Positions 60,094 through 64,000 of a stretch of 64,000 bases of DNA are shown piece after piece. The DNA lies in NCBI RefSeq assembly GCF_037974355.1, contig NZ_CP150235.1, positions 4,526,001 through 4,590,000 of the forward strand. Reading direction: 5' to 3'. Each line of letters starts with the position of its first letter. The first letter of the stretch is position 1. The position numbers were made by a program, and so were the translations under genes. The stretch is from Paenibacillus sp. FSL R5-0517. Lineage in GTDB: Bacteria > Bacillota > Bacilli > Paenibacillales > Paenibacillaceae. Under the pieces are notes generated by a model. The model searched no databases and was not told where the DNA came from. It saw only the letters and a list, made by a program, of their open reading frames with translations.

Positions 60094-60894
60094 TCACATC
60101 ATATTTACAATCCAACCAATCCAATACGCAAATGGAATTAATAACAGCTGTGCCACCAGTGTACCGAATAAACGGGAAACGAGCATACAGCCATAAATCT
60201 GGTTCATGCGATCCAAACGGATCTCGCCACGTAATGATCGGTCACTGAGCAAGGAAATCCGCGGATCAATCAGGATAGTTAGCATAATAGTCGCTATGCC
60301 ATTAATTAGCCCGGTCGATTGAGAGGCAGCTACAGCCTGACCGGGGTAAAGGTACGCTGCATATAAGCTGGACAGGACACCCGTGGTGTAGATTGCGGTT
60401 ACCGCTACATTCAGCATCATTAATCGTCTTGGCATCCCATGCTGTACCAATCGTTTGGCCATCTTCCAGGATGGCGGAGTGATGTAATACATTGCATTTC
60501 TAATCTTGCTTCGCTTCAACATCCCACGAACCATCACAGGAATGGAACCTGCTGCTTCAAAATGCACGACCATTCGGGATGAGAGTTTAACCATGGTCGG
60601 GAAACACAATATGGCTAATGCGGTTCCGATGGTAGCCGCCCCCATCAGCCAATGTAGTTGTGCTGCAAAGTGAGGATTAGCTCCACGTGTTGCGGTATCC
60701 ACCAGATTACCTACCATCGGACCCTGAGCCATATTGGAAGTTCGAGAAACCAACAGCAAAATACCAGCCAATGAAATGGCTAGCGCGATTCTGCGCGTAC
60801 GCAAGCCACCTAGACGAAGTGCATAAGATAGGCTGTCTGCTGCATGAATCAACATAGTGAATATCATCGGTATTGCCAGACTGAGGCTAAACAT
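60094..60894 (-). CDS. amj: Lipid II flippase Amj
   Basis: Amj (YdaH) is the alternate lipid II flippase of Bacillus, which can replace MurJ and is induced in envelope stress. The 266-residue polytopic protein starts MFSLSLAIPMIFTMLIHAAD and has RLGGLRTRRIALAISLAG, TSNMAQGPMVGNLVD and, near the end, LLSDRSLRGEIRLDRMNQIYG. About six membrane segments. The ATG at 60894 follows AAAGGAG; upstream in-frame codons to 60945 add only charged residues. A DUF2188 gene diverges from it. Confidence 0.9.
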   Translation of the reverse strand: MFSLSLAIPMIFTMLIHAADSLSYALRLGGLRTRRIALAISLAGILLLVSRTSNMAQGPMVGNLVDTATRGANPHFAAQLHWLMGAATIGTALAILCFPTMVKLSSRMVVHFEAAGSIPVMVRGMLKRSKIRNAMYYITPPSWKMAKRLVQHGMPRRLMMLNVAVTAIYTTGVLSSLYAAYLYPGQAVAASQSTGLINGIATIMLTILIDPRISLLSDRSLRGEIRLDRMNQIYGCMLVSRLFGTLVAQLLLIPFAYWIGWIVNMM

Positions 60895-61036
60895 ATGTAT
60901 GTACTCCTTTATCTTCCTTTTGTTGAACTTATTTCTTTCATGCACAGCATTATACTCTTCTGTGTTCTAAAAGTATAGGAACGAGATCCTTCTATATTCG
61001 TTGTACTAAAGTATATTTACACTTGACACTCCGATG

Positions 61037-61160
61037 ACAGAACAACCTTCCGATCGCTGTTATCCCCAGATTCTTTTGATTCCTTTATGCTTACGGAGTA
61101 GCTTTTCACAGAAAGCTTTTAGCTCTGCTTCTTCCCGTTCCTCTTCATCGTTTATCTCTT
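61037..61160. repeat. Family A repeat, diverged copy
   Basis: AGAACAACCTTCCGATCGCTG and TTATCCCCAGATTCTTTTGAT are followed by an inner perfect stem AGCTTT/AAAGCT (61111-61116, 61123-61128 region) and GCTCTGCTTCTTCCCGTTCC. The family's outer pairing is weak here. On the opposite strand the copy overlaps a small open frame (61060-61263). Confidence 0.6.
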
Positions 61161-61211
61161 CCCTCACAGGGTAATATACAACTAATCCATTATTGTACAG
61201 GAGGGATTCAT

Positions 61212-61682
61212 ATGCCTTGGAACAAACAGGATTATCCGGTATCCATGAAGAACCTGGAACCACGTGTCAGACACAAAGCAATTGAGATTGCGAATGCGCT
61301 GCTTCAAGACGGGTATGAGGAAGGACGTTCGATTGCCATAGCGACAGCTAAGGCGGAAGAATGGGATGAAAATCATCCCTCACCGGAAGGCTCGAAATCG
61401 AACTCCACATCTTCTTCCGAAAATTCTAACCATAAAGAGTCATCTTCCACGCAGCGTCGGCATTCCGAACCTGTCTCATCGTCCAAGAGTCATGACAACA
61501 TTCATGTGGTGCCTACCGACTCCGGTTGGGCAATTAAGGAAGAAGGAAAGTCTACCTATCTGTCTACATTTGAAACGAAAGCTGAAGCTGTGGATGAAGC
61601 TAAAAAACGCAGTAGCCATCAACATATTCGCGCCATTATCCATAATCAGGATGGGCAGATTGCTTCTTCGATTAAGCCTTGA
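61212..61682 (+). CDS. DUF2188 protein (YdaT-like)
   Basis: A 156-residue soluble protein. The N-terminal part (MPWNKQDYPVSMKNLEPRVR, then HKAIEIANALLQDGYEEGR) matches Bacillus YdaT. A Ser/His-rich linker (about 60-95) joins it to a C-terminal DUF2188 domain (about 97-156) with NIHVVPTDSGWAIKEEGKS and AEAVDEAKKRS. Function unknown. GTACAGGAGGG precedes the ATG. It diverges from the Amj gene. Confidence 0.87.
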   Translation: MPWNKQDYPVSMKNLEPRVRHKAIEIANALLQDGYEEGRSIAIATAKAEEWDENHPSPEGSKSNSTSSSENSNHKESSSTQRRHSEPVSSSKSHDNIHVVPTDSGWAIKEEGKSTYLSTFETKAEAVDEAKKRSSHQHIRAIIHNQDGQIASSIKP

Positions 61683-61774
61683 ATGAATTGCATGACACCG
61701 GAAAATGGCCGTATTCATTGTTGGCTGTTATTCTACAGTTCAGCGAATAATTAATCATGATCTGGACGAAAACA

Positions 61775-61819
61775 ACAAAATCCCTTTTGCTGCTGACATG
61801 CAGTCAAAAGGGATTTTGT
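61775..61819. terminator. Bidirectional terminator
   Basis: A perfect 15-bp stem ACAAAATCCCTTTTG / CAAAAGGGATTTTGT with a 15-base loop lies between the convergent DUF2188 and YitT genes. Confidence 0.85.
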
Positions 61820-61887
61820 ATGAACGTAACCGTCAATTAAGATCTCAACAAGATCCATACAGGTTATGATTATTCTGAAACGTAAGA

Positions 61888-62622
61888 TCAATGGGATACC
61901 CCTCTAGCCACCGTAGTCCGCTGTGAAACAGCAGCAGCATTAACTGCTTTGGCTGCAGCCGATGGCATCGGCAATTTCACAGCCGAAGTCGTTACCACGG
62001 TTCCGCGAGCCGGAACACTAACGACGTACGTGATGACTTTACTGGCGATCCATACGGCCAGAATCGTATATAAAGTTTCTTTTACCGGAAGAAAGAAAAG
62101 TGACAATCCCAATACAAAAGCATCACTGACAAAGAAAACGGTTCCCAGCTTCCATCCCTTCCAGCGGCTAACCAGCACGGCGAGAATATCGTCTCCGCCT
62201 GTCGCTCCGCCGAATCGAAGCACAATCCCAGCGCCTACCCCAGTCAATATACCGGATAGAACTGCCGGAATCCACAGATTTCCGTTAAACGACATCACCA
62301 GTGTGGAGTATCGTTCAAAGCCGTCATAGAATAGGGAAAATGCAGCGACGCCAAGCAATGCCTGAATCATGAATTTCCAGCCTTTGAGGAACCAGGCCAG
62401 GATCATGACCGGAATGTCGAGCAGCAACATACCGATGGCAGGTGATAAGCCTGTTGCGTATTTTCCGAGCAGGGCCAGACCGACAAATCCGCCCTCCGAT
62501 AAATGATTCTGAAAGTTAATGTGATAATAGGCAAAAGCTAAAATAAACGTACCGAGCAGCATAATGGCGAATTTGATCGCCTCTGTTTTAACGTGTTGTA
62601 AGGTTAACGATGTTCTCTTCAT
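61888..62622 (-). CDS. YitT family membrane protein
   Basis: A 244-residue DUF161/YitT membrane protein with about five membrane segments. It has GTFILAFAYYHINFQNHLSEGGFVGLALL-type N-terminal features (seen in pieces), VLRFGGATGGDDILAVLVSR near residue 135-154 and WIASKVITYVVSV. The usual C-terminal DUF2179 domain is absent; instead there is an Ala/Val/Thr-rich tail. The ATG follows GAGGGAACC. Function unknown. Confidence 0.88.
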   Translation of the reverse strand: MKRTSLTLQHVKTEAIKFAIMLLGTFILAFAYYHINFQNHLSEGGFVGLALLGKYATGLSPAIGMLLLDIPVMILAWFLKGWKFMIQALLGVAAFSLFYDGFERYSTLVMSFNGNLWIPAVLSGILTGVGAGIVLRFGGATGGDDILAVLVSRWKGWKLGTVFFVSDAFVLGLSLFFLPVKETLYTILAVWIASKVITYVVSVPARGTVVTTSAVKLPMPSAAAKAVNAAAVSQRTTVARGVSH

Positions 62623-62941
62623 TCAGGTTCCCTCGCAGTTTGTAGGTTGGTTTTTTAGACCGACCGTACCCTGCAAAAGGCAAGCCTGGAAGAAATCATC
62701 GTGTGTGTCCTTCGAATATTCATTCCAATCCCCTCTTTCGCAGAGTCAGCCGTTTTTTTGAACCGGTTGATGTACTCTACAAGGGGCGCTATGTGTATGA
62801 GAGATCGTAACGTTTCCAGATTGTCCTTGGGGAGATTGTCCTTCGGGGACTCATGGTATCCTGATCCTTTCTGTTCTGTTGTGGTTAGCTGTGCTTGGTT
62901 AAACATTATACTTTACACTATAATACATCGATAACAGTACC

Positions 62942-63060
62942 CTCTTCCGATCGCTGTTATCCACGGATTTTTTTGATCCCATATTTTAAATGGGAAAATC
63001 CGTTGATAAAGGCGAGCACTTCGTTTCTTCAGACGGGTTCTGCACTCTTCGTTACCATGT
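62942..63060. repeat. Family A repeat, full copy
   Basis: CTCTTCCGATCGCTG, the outer stem TTATCnnCGGATTTT (62958-62973) with AAAATCCGTTGATAA (62995-63009), an inner stem CCCAT/ATGGG (62978-62994), then GGCGAGCACTTCGTTTCTTCAG and a pyrimidine tail to TTACCATG. It closely matches the copy at 45916-46050, but the inner stem has a different, still paired sequence. Confidence 0.78.
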
Positions 63061-63117
63061 AAAGATTCTGCTTAAACACCAAAGCTAACTTGCTTGTTCT
63101 TCTATTATATAACACCA

Positions 63118-63312
63118 ACGTGACCGGGTCTAAACAGCGGACCCGTCAAATATGCGCATAAAGCAGCATCTGGGCTGCTCCAGCAGTCGTACGGGCACAC
63201 CAGGAGTAGCAATGCTTGCTAATGGTGCAACCTGCTCCTTTATTCTATGACCAAAGCTTCCAAAAATAACTGTCAGTCACCCAACTGTGACAAATTGGGG
63301 CCTTTTTTTATT
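63118..63312 (+). ncRNA. Candidate structured small RNA with intrinsic terminator
   Basis: Four stems follow one another: CGGGTC/GACCCG (63125-63130, 63140-63145), AGCAGC/GCTGCT (63162-63179) enclosed by CCCGT/ACGGG, and CACCA..TAGCAA/TTGCTA.TGGTG (63198-63227). The segment ends in CCCAA/TTGGG (63280-63299) plus seven T (63303-63309). AT-rich sequence (TATTATATAA) precedes it at about 63102. No open frame covers it, and it matches no RNA family I can name. It could be an independent RNA or an attenuator ahead of the TIR-like gene. Confidence 0.45.
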
Positions 63313-63422
63313 TTCTTGTACTTTTTAAAGGAATCATCTCCCTTTCACACATACACTATAGCAAACGTAATCGGCTTATGATTTGTCCAGTTCAGACGTT
63401 TCCAGACTTACTCTGCTGTTTA

Positions 63423-63431
63423 TGGTATAAT
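63423..63431 (+). promoter_or_regulatory. Extended -10 promoter of the TIR-like gene
   Basis: TGGTATAAT gives an extended -10 (TG-n-TATAAT) with TATAAT at 63426-63431. No good -35 box is present, which an extended -10 tolerates. It lies about 42 bases before the ATG, downstream of the terminator at 63300. Confidence 0.65.
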
Positions 63432-63472
63432 ATAACAATTGAATCCCACTACCGTTTAAGCGAGGCGGATTG

Positions 63473-64000
63473 ATGAAAACGTTAAAGCCAAGAGTCTTTA
63501 TTGGCTGCTCGCTGGAAGCGAAGCCGATTGCAGCCGCAGTACACGAAAACTTACGTTTTTCAGCTGAAGTTACCCCTTGGTATTCCGGGGTTTTTAATCC
63601 AAGCAGCTATACCATGGACGATCTGGAAGTAGAGGTACGTACGACTGACTTTGCGATTTTTATTTTTCATCCGGATGATATATCCAAGATTCGCGGGAAG
63701 TACTACGCGTCGGTCCGGGATAATACAATGCTTGAAATGGGTCTGTTTATGGGTCGTCTGGGACGAAAGCGTATTTTTTTCATTCTTCCTGAAGATATTA
63801 CGGACATCAAGGACACGACCAAGATCGAAGGATTGCGGATGCCCACAGATCTGCTGGGATTAAATCCACTCGTATATGAAATCCGTTCTGACGGAAAGTG
63901 GGCACCAGCCGTGTCCGTGGCATGTTCCAAGATTGCAGACAGTATTGAGGAACAAGGACGCTGGAGTGATCCGGAATTGGAGAACATCATTGAGAAGCAT
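63473..64000 (+). CDS. TIR-like nucleotide-binding domain protein, partial (3' end off window)
   Basis: The ATG at 63473 follows GAGGCGGAT, and the frame stays open for 176 codons to the window end. The visible part is the TIR-like nucleotide-binding domain seen in CBASS and Pycsar effectors (Cap12/PycTIR type). MKTLKPRVFIGCSLEAKPIA is the first strand and loop, RTTDFAIFIFHPDD the central strand, and RDNTMLEMGLFMGRLGRKRI carries Glu88 at the place of the catalytic glutamate. FFILPEDITDI follows. Such domains cleave NAD+ when the effector oligomerises on a signal. What the C-terminus is (STING, SAVED-like or nothing) cannot be seen. Distinct from ordinary TIR adaptors. Confidence 0.85.
   Translation, partial: MKTLKPRVFIGCSLEAKPIAAAVHENLRFSAEVTPWYSGVFNPSSYTMDDLEVEVRTTDFAIFIFHPDDISKIRGKYYASVRDNTMLEMGLFMGRLGRKRIFFILPEDITDIKDTTKIEGLRMPTDLLGLNPLVYEIRSDGKWAPAVSVACSKIADSIEEQGRWSDPELENIIEKH

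Larger units (their letters stand above)
62623..63472. other. Gene-poor 850-bp interval
   Basis: No convincing gene lies here. An open frame at 62655-62906 (-) has no ribosome site at its first ATG and is not called. The interval holds a family A repeat copy (62942-63060), a hairpin-rich segment ending in a terminator (63118-63312), and the promoter and leader of the TIR-like gene. Confidence 0.7.

Noticed and set aside
62655..62906. 83-codon minus-strand open frame in the interval upstream of the YitT gene
   Set aside because: There is no ribosome site at its first ATG. It includes a short tandem repeat (KDNLPKDNLETL) and no recognisable domain. An internal ATG with AGAGGGG would leave only a few residues.
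63240..63472. Terminator at 63280-63309 as an attenuator of the TIR-like gene
   Set aside because: An extended -10 promoter lies downstream of it at 63423-63431, so the gene probably does not depend on read-through. It remains possible but is not the simplest reading.

Overview
The window reads as one chromosomal stretch of a low-to-mid GC, endospore-forming Firmicute, most likely Paenibacillus or a close relative. The evidence is a complete spoIIIAA-AH operon, a spore photoproduct lyase, the Bacillus-type order accB-accC-asp23-nusB-folD-xseA, a Bacillus-type Fnr with a C-terminal cysteine cluster, copper-amine-oxidase-fold surface proteins, and a YesM/YesN sugar-transport cassette. No transposase, integrase, rRNA, tRNA or CRISPR array was seen. 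Both ends cut a gene: xseA on the left and a TIR-like protein on the right.

Layout. 1-6.2 kb (minus): accB-accC-asp23-amaP-DUF2273-nusB-folD-xseA, linking fatty-acid initiation, envelope stress and one-carbon/DNA metabolism, with prominent intergenic hairpins. 6.2-12.1 kb (minus): spoIIIAA-AH, which builds the mother-cell half of the feeding-tube channel, behind a candidate sigma-E promoter; a comB-like gene diverges from it. 13.2-17.7 kb (minus): aspartokinase, efp, an Xaa-Pro peptidase, aroQ and yqhR. 17.9-24 kb: yqhQ, a small membrane protein, a patatin, a GHL10 glycosidase, mntR and splB. 24-31.1 kb (minus): znuA-znuC-znuB-ccdA under a near-perfect sigma-A promoter and a candidate Zur operator; metG behind a T-box leader with a Met specifier; yidD and zur. 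31.4-42.3 kb (minus): a large secreted protein, then SBP-permease-permease-YesM-YesN-GH3. 42.4-50.2 kb: the fermentation block pflB-pflA and adhE (minus) and fnr (plus), tied together by four TGTGA-N6-TCACA type sites. 50.2-58.1 kb: a DUF4430-like lipoprotein, a hypothetical, HxlR, a ThuA/epimerase/oxidoreductase set with a divergent AraC regulator, and another oxidoreductase operon. 58.3-62.6 kb: TVP38-like protein, MsrA-MsrB fusion, Amj flippase, DUF2188 protein and a YitT protein. 62.6-64 kb: a gene-poor stretch with a repeat copy, a structured RNA-like segment ending in a terminator, and the start of a TIR-like gene.

The most unusual material is non-coding. One dispersed intergenic repeat family has different stem sequences in different copies but keeps pairing, which looks like structural covariation. 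A second, shorter repeat sits at the 5' end of the metG leader. A possible independent small RNA lies at about 63.12-63.31 kb. The TIR-like gene at the right edge is the best candidate for an immune system, but its C-terminal half and its neighbours lie outside the window.
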